From Chelydra serpentina (taxonomy: Eukaryota > Chordata > Testudines > Chelydridae): DNA of 64,000 bases. Below, one piece after another: positions 11,805-24,400 of the stretch. Each line of letters begins with the position of its first letter. The stretch's first letter is position 1. The stretch covers positions 1,116,001 through 1,180,000 of the forward strand of contig JBAIAC010000020.1 in assembly GCA_037349315.1 (NCBI GenBank). Direction: 5' to 3'. Both the position numbers and the translations under genes were made by a program. The notes under the pieces were generated by a model that worked only from the letters and a program-made list of their open reading frames with translations, had not been told where the DNA came from and did not search any database.

Positions 11805-12425
11805 ATTCATAGATTCCAAAGCCAGATCATCTAGTCTAACCTCCTGTATAGTGCAGGCCAGAGAGCATTTAGAGAAAAAGTTCCATCTTGATTTAAAAGT
11901 TGTCAGCGACAGAGAATCCACCACGACCCTTGGTAGATTGTGCCAATGGTTAATTTAGGCTTTATTCCAGTCTGAATTTGGCTAGCTTCAACTTCCAGCC
12001 ATTGGATCATGTTAGACCTTCACTGCTAGCTGAAGAGCCTATTATTAAATATTTGCCTTTTTGGCCACAGTGTCACACTGGGAGTTCATGTTCAGCTGAT
12101 TATCCACCATGGCACTCCTTTTTTTTTCAGTGTCACTGCTTCACTGGATAGAGTCCCCCATTCTGTAAGTATGGCCTACATTCCGTGTTCCTAGATGTAT
12201 GCATTTACATTTAGCCATATTAAAGGCATATTGTTTGCTTGCACCCAGTTTACCTAGCGATCCAGAATTTGCTTTGTACCAGTTACCTGTGCTCGTGATT
12301 ATTTACACCTCACCCTATCTTTTCAGTGATGACTTTAGGTTTTTTTCTGGTTATTAATAAAAATGTTAAATAGTTTAGAGCCAAGAACTGATCCCCGTGG
12401 GACCCCACTGGAAACACACCCACTC
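11805..12425 (-). mobile_element. CR1-type LINE fragment, antisense, split by another CR1
   Basis: Antisense CR1 3' portion (CATCTAGTCTAACCTCCTG at 11829) that runs into the 3715-4427 type of sequence. Its continuation appears at 14362-14515, so the plus-strand CR1 at 12426-14361 inserted into it. Confidence 0.6.
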
Positions 12426-14361
12426 GATGCAAGAGATCTGAAGGAACTCAAATGTGAAATTGCAGAACTACTAACTGTGGTATAAAGAACGAGGAGTACT
12501 TGTGGCACCTTAGAGACTAACAAATTTATTTGAGCATAATAAATACATTTGTTAGTCTCTAAGGTGCCACAAGTATTCCTCGTTCTTTTTGCTGATACAG
12601 ACTAACATGGCTACCACTCTGATAACTGTGGTATGTAACCTATTGCTTAAATCAGACTCTGTACCAGATGATTGGGGGTTAGTTTATGTAACTCAGATTT
12701 TTTTAAAAGACTTCAAAGGCGATCCTGGCAATTACAGGCTGGTAAACCTAACTTCAATAGAAAAGAAGTAGGTTGAAACGGAATTATCAGACACATAGAT
12801 GAACATGAATTGTTGAGAAAGAGTCAATATGTCTTTTGTAAAGGGAAATCATGCCTCACCAATCTATTAGAATTCTTTGAGGGGGTCAACAAACATGTGT
12901 ACTAAGGTAATCCAGTAGATAGTGTACGTGGAGTTTCAGAAAGGCTTTTACAAGGTCCCACACCAAAGTCTATTAAGCAAAGTAAGTTGTCATGGGATAA
13001 GAGGGAAGAGGGCCTCTCATGGATCAGTAATTGGTGAAAAGATAGGAAACAAAGTGTAGGAATAAATGGTCAGTTTTCAGAATGGAGAGACATAAATAGA
13101 GCTGTTCCCGAGGGATCGGTACGGGGATGAGTACTTTTCAATATATTCATAAATAATATGGAAAAGAGGGTAAACTCTGAGGTGGCAAAGTGTGTATATG
13201 ATACAAAATTTGTCAAGATAGTTAAATCCAAAGCAGAACGGAAAGAGTTACAAAGAGATCTCACAAGTATGGGTGAATGGGCAACAAAATGGTAAATGAA
13301 TGTCATCGTTAATAAATTCAAAACAATAGACAATCTCAACTACACGAGCAAAATGTTGGGATCAAAATTAGCTGTTACCACTCAAGAAAGAGGTCTTGGA
13401 ATCAATACCAGTTATCAATACAAGGGATGGTCTAGACAGTTTTTTTTCCTGCTATGAAGGCAGGGGGCTGGACTAGATGATCTCTCGAGGTCCTTTCCAG
13501 CCCTAGAATCTATGAATCTATGAATCTGGAAACATCTGCTCAGTGTGCAGACACAGTCAAAAAAGCTAACAAAATATTAGGAACAATTAGGAAAGGGATA
13601 GATAATAAAAAATATATTATCATAATACCACTATACGAATATAATAAATAATATGGAACACTTAAGGACATGGAAACTCAAAAATATCACTATATAAATA
13701 CATGGTATGCCCACATCTTAAATACTGCATGGAGTTCTGGTTATTTTATGTCAAAAAGATATATTAGAATTGGGAAAAGGATACAGAAGGACAACAAAAA
13801 CGAGTAGGGTATTGGATAGCTTCTATATGAGCAGAGATTAAAGACTTGGACTGTTCGGTTTAGAAAAGAGATGACTACGGGGGATACAATACAGGGGTAT
13901 ACAATCATTAATGGTGTGGAGAAAGTGAATAGGGAAGTGTTATTTACCCCTTCATATAACACAAGAACCCAATGAAATGTATTGCTGTCAGGTATAAAAC
14001 AAACAAAAGGAAATACTTCTTCACACAATGCACCATCAACCTGTAGAACTCGTTCCCAGGGGATGTTGTGAAAGCCAAAAGTATAATGGGGTTCAGAAAA
14101 CACTTAGATACGTTCCTGGAGGACAGGTCTATTAATGGCTATCAGCCAAGATAGCCTGTGACACAACCCCATGTTCTGAGAGTCTTTATATCACTGATTG
14201 CCGGATGCTGGGACTGGAAGACTGAGGATGGGTCACTTGATAATTTCCCTGTTTTGTCCATTCCCTCTGAAGGATCTGGCACCAGCCACTGTCAGATGAC
14301 AGGATACTGGGCTAGATGGACCATTGATCTGACTCAGTATGGCCATTCTTACATTCTTATA
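12426..14361 (+). mobile_element. CR1-type LINE, highly decayed, nested
   Basis: The sequence parallels the 6950-8790 copy in order (CTTCAAAGGCGATCCTGGCAAT, AATCATGCCTCACCAATCTATT, GGATACTGGGCTAGATGGACC near 14310) but with many stops. It is interrupted by a Penelope copy at 12484-12622 and by a second CR1 3'-end fragment near 13420-13530. It ends in ATTCTTACATTCTTAT. Confidence 0.75.
12484..12622. mobile_element. Penelope-like short palindromic copy
   Basis: Inverted halves carrying GTGGCACCTTAGAGACTAAC and its complement, flanked by a perfect 12-bp direct repeat TAACTGTGGTAT at 12472-12483 and 12623-12634. Confidence 0.75.
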
Positions 14362-14515
14362 TTACCCTCCTTTAATTCTAGCCACTCCATTATCTTGCTG
14401 GGAAGCCACATCAGACTGACAGGGCTATAATTATCTATGTCATCCCGTTTACTCTTTTGATATATAGGCAAAACCTTAGCTTTCCAATGCTTAGATCCTG
14501 TGACCAACCAATCCC
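14362..14515 (-). mobile_element. continuation of the antisense CR1 fragment
   Basis: Minus-strand frame reads PIYQKSKRDDIDNYSPVSL, a decayed form of the CR1 reverse transcriptase segment that follows the conserved DWK...PI(F/Y)KKG motif. It is the other half of the CR1 at 11805-12425. Confidence 0.6.
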
Positions 14516-14529
14516 TGGCCTTTGTAAGA

Positions 14530-15290
14530 CCCCCAACCAAAGGAAGTACTGTACAGAGACCAAGTCCTGGTGTTACTGGCATAGTCCCCATTTTCCATGT
14601 GATGCTAGTGTCCTAGGTCCCCTTCACACGAACACCTGGGGCATGGTGGGTTTTCATTCCTTCCTTCTCCATGTCTGGTTGTTCTACAGCCACAGTGTCT
14701 GCCCGAGCCTTACACCTGGGCCGAGCAGGCCTGGGTCAGTGTGACAGGAGACATGGGCTGAGGGTGTGCAGTGAAGAGGTCAGTGGAGTGAGAGCTGACA
14801 CTACCAGAGGAGGCTGGGAGCTCAGAACAGATGTTAATGACCTTTGTGCATCATTTTGTGTTAAATTCACCCCCACACACAACTCCCGCCCTGGCAGTGG
14901 TGTATGCAGCGGGCTGTGGAGGGCGGAGATGCCGAGACAGACACCAGCTCACATCAACAACAAGCCGTTGTGACTCCTGTCTCAGAGGACAGCTGGAGCT
15001 TTTGGGAAAATGGTGGAAATTGTCAAGAGGAATTTGCTCTTTTCCTGGGAATGGATTTAGAAATTCACTAGTTTTGGCTCAGTGGGACTGAGCCTGTCAC
15101 AGGGAGGTTCCTATGGGGAACCAGGGGGTCCAGCTCTCCCCGATGCAGAGACCAGACACGGACGGGGGGGATGATGAATAATGTTTCCATTCTCATCTCA
15201 CGGGGGAGGGCCCCTCTGGCCACAGACACATCAGGGCCTCCCTCAGACACGCTACAAGAGCCCAGAGCCTGTCTGGGCCGGAAGAAGGAG
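14530..15290 (+). repeat. segmental duplication, copy 2, part c, abutting gene 1
   Basis: Colinear with 5390-6190 of copy 1 (AGTACTGTACAGAG, TTTTCATTCC, CATGTCTGGTTG, ATAATGTTTCCA, GACACGCTACAAGAG). It ends about 110 bp upstream of the gene 1 start codon, so the duplicated unit is the gene's proximal 5' flank. No TATA box was obvious. Confidence 0.65.
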
Positions 15291-15399
15291 GGGAGAAGGA
15301 GGGACCTGGGGCACACAACCCCGGTGGCTGCTCATCAGAGACCTGGACTACTTGCTGCTGTGGGATATTCGGGCTGAGTCGCCGGCTCTCGATCACCCC

Positions 15400-15421
15400 A
15401 TGATCCTGCTGTGGCTGCTCT
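15400..15421 (+). CDS. Gene 1 exon 1: start of signal peptide
   Basis: Encodes MILLWLL plus the first base of Cys8, followed by the donor GTGAGT at 15422. The ATG has no strong Kozak context. It resembles the minus-strand exon at 45157-45187 ([10 protein letters not shown]), which supports the choice of start. Any 5' UTR is not resolved. Confidence 0.75.
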
Positions 15422-18400
15422 GTGAGTGTGCAGTGAGCTCTCTGCCTAGGGTCCTGGGGCGAGGCAGGTTTATAGCTCTACCTGGGCTGGGGGGACATGG
15501 GGAACAGCCTGGAGGGGAAGTTATGGTAAAAATGGTGTAAACGAACAGCTGCATGTTGATATTATACCGAGCTCTAAGCAGTTATTTCATGTTGGGTTTA
15601 AAAACTGATTTGAAATTCATGGGCCAAAGTTTCTTACCAATTTCTGAGAGAATACTTAATGCTCAGAACATTGTTTTGATAACCAGCTATTTTATTTAAT
15701 ATATAATGTCCCTGTGTGTGTGTATTGTACTCGCATATATTCTACACCCTACAGCTGAGATATTCAAAGCTGCCTACGGGATTTGGACACCTTGTTCAAT
15801 TTCATGGCAATTGAGCATCCAAATCACCTACACAGCTCTGAAAGTCTGAGCCGGTGAGCAGATCTTTAATAGTACATAGACTGGGCATGCATTAAAAGGA
15901 TGATATTGAGGTTACAACCCAGGAAATGACAGGGTTAGGACTGGCTGTGCGGAGCTCATTTCAGGGACGAGACCAAAGAGTCAAAGCTGATTAGGAAAGT
16001 GTAGACAGTGAGAAACTGTTGGGAAGATCATTAATGTCCGTGTTCTTTGTTTTCAGCAGGTTACATGGTGAGGAGTGTTTTACTATTAGAACAAATTTCT
16101 TAAACATTAATAGAAACTTTAATCCTGCCTTGAAAATATTCAAACTTTGTAAGATTCCTACCTGGGGCTTTCCATCGATAGCCATGGTGAGACCCAGGGC
16201 ACACAGATGGATCCGATTGTGGGATCGGGGCCTACGGCTCTTGCAACATGATCCTGAGTTGGGATTTCCTGGCTTGTCTTGGCTTAATTATTAATATTAA
16301 TGTCACCCCAGTGTAGCTGTGTGTATAGTTAGAGCTGCTGTGTCTGCCACTCACCCCCTCTGCTGTCTGGTGCAGGTGCTGGGGTCACAGGCCAGGAGTC
16401 CTGCAGCTCCCCAGGTGAGTGAGAGCACAGGATACGTGGAAGAAGGGGAGACATAGAAAGGACTGAGACCCCCAGACAATGGCAATGGGAGGGCGGCTGG
16501 GAAGGTGTAGGAGGGAGATGGGTGGGGAATGCCTCTTGCATGATTCCTGCCTGAAATCCTATTAATCACACTGTAAATGGAACTTCTCACAGTGCCACAC
16601 CATAAACATTACTGGGAATGAAACATATTTTGGCCAGATCCTCAGCAGGTATAAATCAGCAAAGCTCTGTTGACTCCAGTGGAGCAGGGCTGATTTACAC
16701 AGGCCGGGGATCTGGCCCAGTGTCACTGAGATACATGTTTAACAAACTTTCCATGTGTATATTTGGCAGACTTGGTGCTAATAGAGGAGTGTATTGATGA
16801 GACCAGGGCACTGCACTAGAATGAATTTGTCTTAAATCTCCTGTGTTGCACTGTATTTATTTTAATGCCAATGTGAAGAGAAACGGCTCTTCCCATCAGC
16901 CAAGCATACTTCTCACTTATTAATCACTAATGCTTAGTTCCCTGCCTGGGTCTGCCTTCACTGCAGAGCAAACTCCAGTTATCCACACTCGGTGACTCCT
17001 CTCGAGTTAGCCGAGCTCGTGTGAGAACAGCCACGATGCTGTGCCCACACTGCATCTGTGCTCCCTCGTGTGTGGGGCTATGTACAGCTTCTTGGGGCAC
17101 GGCCCACGGATCTGAGAGCTGCAGGAAACTGAGCTGGTCTATGAATTCCTTGCATGGCTGTCTTTTCTGGGTACACTAGGTGAATCATGGGAAGGCACTG
17201 GAGGACTAGTGGTACTCAAGTGGTGCTAGCCTGAGTCCACACTACAGTGGTTGTTGTAACAGCTGAAGCTTTGTGCTCACACATTTTAGCATATACCCCT
17301 ATTGGGCTGGCCAGCTCCAGAGAAGAGCATCACCACACTTGAGTTAAGGGATTTCTTTCTGAACAGGACTCATGTTATAACTCAAGTTAACGCTGCAGTG
17401 AAGACAAGCCCTTAGTCTCCTCTCAGAGGCATGTTTTAGAGCACATCTACGCTCTATAAAAAACCCAACAGCAGTGAGTCTCAGAGCCCAGCTCAATTGA
17501 TTTGGGCTTGTGGGGCTTGTGTTACAGGGCTAAAAATAGCAGTGAAGACATCCTGCCTTGGCTGAGCTCCAGCCAAAGCGAGAGTGTCTACACTTCAATT
17601 TTAGCCCCCTAGTGTGACCCTATGAGTCTGAGTCAGTTGACCTGTACTCTGAGACTTGCTGTCACGTTGGGTTTTTGCCATGTAGATGTACCCTTAGTCT
17701 TTCTTTCTTGTTGCAGGTGACTTCCCTTCTCCTAAATTGTCTCTGAGCAACTCTTCAGCTCAGGTGGGGGACTCCGTTTCGGCTCAATGTTCCCTTCTTC
17801 CCAACAGTTTAGCTACTCTAGTTATTTTCTGTCAGGATGGCAAAGAAATATCAATACAAAAGGCCATGCCAGGCCGGTTACTGTATCAACATGATGTCTC
17901 TGTGCGGAGCTCAGGCCAGTTTAGATGTATGTACCAGTACAGGAACGACCAGAACCAGATGCAAAATTCTCGTCTCAGTCTACCCCGGATCTTGAATGTA
18001 ACAGGTGAGTTGTTGAACTCCTACACAATGTGAGGCGGGGGAAGGAAACAGCTGTCTGGTGTCAGGCATTTTAAAATTTTGTGGGCTTCTTCCACAGAAA
18101 CCTGTTAATAGCAAGGCAGGTAGTTAGCCATGATTACTGCCGAAGTGGTGAGGGTTATGCACAGGTTGTGCACAGGGCAACAAAAATGATTAGGGGGCTG
18201 GAGCACATGACTTATGAGGAGAGGCTGAGGGAACTGGGATTGTTTAGCCTGCAGAAGAGAAGAATGAGGGGGGATTTGATAGCTGCTTTCAACTACCTGA
18301 AAGGGGGTTCCAAAGAGGATGGATCTAGACTGTTCTCAGTGGTAGAAGATGACAGAACAAGGAGTAATGGTCTCAAGTTGCAGAGGGGGAGGTTTAGTTT

Positions 18401-21400
18401 GGATATTAGGAAAAACGTTTTCACTAGTAGTGTGGTGAAGAACTGGAATGGGTTACCTAGGGAGGTGCTGGAATCTCCGTCCCTAGCGGTTTTTAAGGTG
18501 AGGCTTGACAAAGCCCTGGCTGGAATGATTTAGTTGGGGTTGGTCCTGATTTGAGCAGGGGTTTGGACTAGATGACCTCGTGAGGTCCCTTCCAACCCTG
18601 AGATTCTATGATTCTATGACGCTAATTTATACCAGCTCATTGATGTCAAAATTCCCCTGGAATGATCAGCTATGGGAGTTATGGTGTATCTGATTCACTG
18701 TATCTTCAGATTTGGCTGAAAGGTGCCAAAATGTTATGATTCTTTGTGTGTTTATTTCCCAGACAGGAGTGTTCACTCCAGTGATGCTGAAAACAGCAAT
18801 AGCGGCAGCTCTGAGAAAAAAGTAGTTTCTTATGGTAAATAGTTTGTATTCGCTATTGGCCAGATTCCTAACCCACTGAGGGCAGTGGGAGGATTTCCAC
18901 TGAGCGCTTTGGGCTGTGCATGAGGTACTAATTCGTCATTTCTCCAACATGCCGAGATAGACGGGGGCATCTTGTTCTCATATTGTCCACGAGGAGCTCC
19001 AGCTGAGCATCTCCCTTCAACCTGCCACAGAGCAAAGAATTTGGGGGAGTTCAGGGCAAACAGGGGTGGCCAGAGCTGCTGGAGACTATTGGCTTTTCTC
19101 CCCACAGGTCCTTCTGCCTTTGATCCCGCAGCTTCCAGGGCTGGCATCATCTCTCAGGACTAGCATGAGGGGTGGGCTGCACAGGAGAACTATTAGGAAT
19201 TCCATCAACACTTTTTTCCCCAAAATTAAGTTTTTGACCAAATCAAGAGTTTGATGGCAAAATTTGACTTTCCTTGGAAATTTCTTTTAGACTCATAGAC
19301 TTTAAGGTCAGAAAGGACCATTATGATCATCTAGTCTGACCTCCTGCACAATGCAGGCCACAGAATCTCACCCACCCACTCCTGGAATAATCCTCTCACC
19401 TATGTCTCAGCTATTGAAGTCCTCAAATCATGGTTTAAAGACTTCAAGATGCAGAGAATCCTCCAGTAAGTGACCCGTGCCCCATGCTGCAGAGGAAGGC
19501 AAAAAACCTCCAGGGCTTCTGCCATTCTACCCTGGAGGAAAATTCCTTCCCGACCCCAAATATGGCGATCAGCTGAACCCCGAACATGTGGGCAAGACTC
19601 ACCAGCCAGACACCCAGGAAAAAGTTATCTGTAGTAACTTCTAACATCCCATCATTGACCATTGGTCCCTTTACCACTGATGGCAATTAATTGACCTTTG
19701 ACTAAGATCATTTTATCCCATCAAACCATCCCCTCCATAAACTTATCTAGCTTAATCTTGAAGCCAGATAGGTCTTTTGCCCCCACTGCTTCGCTTGGAA
19801 GGCTGTTCCAGAACTTCACTCCTCTGATGGTTAGAAACCTTCGTCTAATTTCAAGTCTAAACTTCCTGATGGCCAATTTATATCCATTTGTTCTTGTGTC
19901 CACATTGGTACTGAGCTGAAATAATTCCTCTCCCTCCCTGGCATTTATCCCTCTGATATATTTAAAGAGAGCAATCATATCTCCCCTCAGCCTTCTTTTG
20001 GTTAAGGTAAACAAACCAAGCTCCTTGAGTCTCCTTTCATACGACAGGTTTTCCATTCCTGGGATCATCCTAGTGGCCCTTCTTTGTATCTGTTCCAGTT
20101 TGAATTCATCCTTCTTAAACATGGGAGACCAGAACTGCACACAGTATTCCAAATGAGGTCTCACCAATGCCTTGTATAACGGTACTAACACCTCCTTATC
20201 TCTACTAGAAATACCTCGCCTAATGCATCCCAAGACTGCATTAGCTTTTTTCACGGCCACATCACATTGGCGACTCATAGTCATCCTGTGATCAACCCGG
20301 ACTCCGAGGTCATTCTCCTCTTCCGTTACTTCCAACTGATGCGTCCCCAGCTTATAACTAAAATTCTTGTTATAAAATTCTTTTCTTTTCTTTTTGGTCA
20401 GTAAATTGAAAAGTGAAAACATTTTAGGTTTTGGCTGACAATTTGTTGTTTTTCTGTGATTTTCTGACTCCCTGAAAACAAAACAAAAAAAATATTTTCG
20501 GTGTTTGATGAAAAGTTGAAATTTTCCCACCCAAATTGTTGACAAAACCAAACTTTGTTTTTTTATTTTCATCAAAAAATTTCTGCAGAAGAAAAACCAA
20601 ACCATTTTCTAACCAGCTCTGGGGCCTAAGTGTTCAGGCCTGCTCCTGCCCAGCTGACCTTCCCACCAGCCAGGGCAGCTCCGGAGCGCTGCCCCTCTAA
20701 AGAGCCTGTGGAAATAGCAATGAGAGCTGGGATAGGAGATACGTCCAGTGCTGCTCCTGCCCAGCCCTTCCCCCTACCAGCCAGGAAGCCTTTGTCAGGA
20801 ATGTAATCATAGTGTCATAGAAATGTGGGGCTGGAAGGGACCTCGAGAGGTCACCTGGTCCAGCCCCCTGCTCTGAGGCAGGAACAAGTCAGCCTAGACC
20901 ATCCCTGACAGGGGTTTGTCCAACCTGTTCTTCAAAACCTCCCATGAGAGGGATTCCACAGCCTCCTGTTCCAGAGCTCAACTACCCTTAGAGTTCCAAA
21001 GTGGATCTGCCAACCCTGCCTGAGGAGCCATGGTCCAAGGCCCAGAGTATGCAACACTGGCCATGGGTCTGTACAGCTGTCTGTGCTGTTCGGAGCATTC
21101 CTGCTCCCATATCCTTGTACCCCCTGCTGCCAGGCAGTAGTTCCTAGCTCCTTCCCATCTCCCTTCACTCTGCCCCTCCTGGAGAATGGCCAAGGGGGTG
21201 CTGGTCCTGGAAACGACAGCCCCTGCTGTGTAGTTCTGTAGGTCCCCATCCCAGTGCATTAGTTTCCCTGTGTCCGCTCTGCACTGAATGTGCCCCATGT
21301 CTCTGACATGCCGTAGCTCAATCTCTGGGTATGGTAACTCCAAGGTCTTCATCAGTCCCTGGTTGTCTCTTGCGGTGGCTTTGCTGTCAGGAATTGGCCT

Positions 21401-24400
21401 GGGCAGGAGCAGGGAGCACAGACAGGCCCGTGTGGGCCCAGCCATGGCTGGGACTGTTCTAGCCATAACCCAGAAGTGACACACAGCCAGCACGACCCCC
21501 GGTGCGGGGAAACCTGCAGCATGAACTCTTCAGCGCCGGCTCCCACAGGATTGTTCACTTTTGTCTGGTTTTCCCAGGAGGGCGATTGAGACCGGAGGCC
21601 ATCTGGGGAATCGCAGGGCTCTCTGTCCTGTGTCTGGCTCCACTGATTTATCTGCTGGTGAAGAAAGGTAGGCAACAGGGACCTCAGCCCGAGGCTGTGA
21701 GTGGATAGTGGCCATGCTAGGGAAAGACAAAGGGGAGCATTTTCCAATGAGCCTACGTAATGAAGGCAGCTACATTCAATGACTTTCAATGGGATTCAGG
21801 CATCTAGGTCTCTCTGGTGCTTTCAGAAACGCTGCCCCAAATGCCTAGGAGGTGGTTTCAGAAGCTGCCAAGGAAAGTAGGAGCCGAAGTACCATGGCCT
21901 TACAGTGGGGCGTGAGCTCCCTATTCCCATGGGCACTTTGGCAAATACCACCCCTAGTCCATCCTGGTCCCCAAAGGAGGGACGGATACATCATACAGGA
22001 GGCAGCTGCTTGAAGACCTGCTCGGCTCCAAGGGGCTATTTGAGTGAGCTATTTTAAGACCGAGATTGCCAAAACTTCCCAGGGGGTTTGGATACACTAA
22101 TTTCACAGCTAGGCCTATGAATCCCTTGTGCAACTATGAAAAACCCACCCTAACCATGGTGCAGAGACCAGCCCCTGGCCACCGCATCACAGAGCCCATC
22201 TCTTGGTCAGACAGAGAGGAACAGACGGCTGGGACCCTGACAACTGTAATTTTCTTCCTTTTTGTTTCAGTCGCATCTAAACGGAGATGTCCAAGGTAGG
22301 AAGGAGGATGACTTAGCCTGGGGTTGTTGTGAGTCTGGACGAGTCCCCAGGGTGTGATGCAGGGAAGTGTGGGGGGCGGGTGAGAGGGGAACTGAGTTCT
22401 CAGCTGCCCTGGTATTTTCTCTGGTGAGCGAGACAGGGACTGAATGTGGGTGGGTCCCCTGAGGATCCATTGGGATTGCCCGGCCTCTCTCTTGGGGTCA
22501 GTGTCTAATGCAGTCTGAGAAACACCTGCTGGGAAGGGAGGCTTGTGCATCACTCAGTGCCCAGCGGCAGTGTGTGCACCACAAACACAGAGCAATACCC
22601 ACCCACACTGACAGGTTTCACACTTGCTTTTGACAGGGAACAGCTCCCAAGCCGCAGCACTGAGAACACGCCCACGGACGAGCAGATCCACTGTAAGTAC
22701 CTGTTCTTCCCTCTTACTACGTGTGTGTGGGTAAGGCCTAGTGCCCTCCATGCCTGGGGAATGGCGCTTCAGGGTGCTGTGCAGACATAGGATCAGAAGA
22801 CAGTCCCTGCCCCCGAGAGATTATAATCCCAGGCCCCGATCCTCAGAGTGTGTTTAGGCTCCTAATTTTATTTCAGTGGAAGTTTGGCGGCTCAGTACCT
22901 TTGAGGATCTGGGCCTATGACTGAACACTGCTAGAAAAAAACAAGCCAAGGGAAGACGGGGTGTGACAAGGAGCAGACACACAAAACCACCCGGACATTG
23001 TCCCCTGCTGATATTACAAAAGCTGTATGGCTGAGCTGTGACTCACCCCAACACAGTCCCCCAGCACATATACACCCTGCTCCCCAGCACGACCGGTGCA
23101 GCACTGGCTTGCGGTTATAGCACCTGCTCTCTTGCTGATCGTGAGAAATTCCCCTCCCAGACCCGACTGGGTCTTTAAATGGACACATTTCACTGGGGCG
23201 GTTTGTTCTATCTGGGGCTGGGTTTGAAATGGAAACTGCAGTGAACTAAACACAGCGGCAGCACCAGCAGCCCGAGACAGCCCAAAATAAGCACAGGCTG
23301 GGGCTGAGGGACCACATCAGGGTTACACTGAGGTGTCAGCTCTAATTGTGTAACTTCAGCTGCAAGGGTGCGAGTGAGAGCTGAGATGGGGACACCAGTT
23401 ATTGTTATCATTATTTAACATGTTTATGGGGGTAGCTCCTAAAGACCACAGCAGGTCAGGTCCCCCAGTGCCAGGCGCTGTAGGTTAGTGTAAGGCACAG
23501 GGGAAGTCTCTGGCTTGTGTTATTCAGGAGGTCAGATTAGATGATCACAAAGGTCCCTGATGGTCTGTGAATTACAGCAAAAGTGTAGTTTTAACCCTCC
23601 CTCAGCACAGGGGGGCTGGACTCGACAAGCCCTTGAGGCCTGTTCCAGCCCTACAGCTCTCTGATCCTATGACCTCACTTTTCAGATGCGTAGCCCTCCC
23701 CACCCCCGTTCCTCAGACCCTGGGAAGTGAATTGTGGCCAGTGGAAACACAGCTAGATCAGACACTGGCTGGAGCAGGGAGCCTCTAAAGCTGTGACCGG
23801 ACCTCAGGGTCAGTGCTAGGGTGTGTGATTTTTGAACACCTAGATCTAGCAATAGGTAAATCTCTCCCCTTGCGAGGTCGGCACGTCCCCTTGCTGGGCT
23901 GGTGCTGAGAGAGCGTTAAGTCTTAGGCGAGTGACAGCAGGACATTGAAAGAAGACTGTGTTAAGTGTTATCATGCGCCCAGCCCATGGACTCCAGGGCA
24001 GCAGCTGTAAGCCCCTGCCCAGTGGGGATCGCGTGTGCTGGGTCGGGGTGGGAGCTCTGGGCAGGCTCAGCCTATGGGACATTCCCCAGGGGGTCCCGCC
24101 AAGCTGTGGCAAATCCCACTGATCTGTGGATCCGAGCCCCAGCTACAAGGCCCGACAGAGGGGCTGGCTGGTCTTGTGGTTGGGTCGCTGGGACTTGGGA
24201 GATCTGGATTTAATTCCTGGCTCTGTCGCAGGCTCCCTGGGTGACCTTAGGTAAGTCACTTAGGACCAGGTCGTTCCACCCTTGCCCGTGGTGAATAATA
24301 TCTCGCTCCGTGAGCTCTCCTATGGAACTCAGTGGGGTGACTCTCATAGCGAAGGGCTGTTCAGTGTGAATAAGGGGCACTCCAGTGCTTTAGCTGTCTC

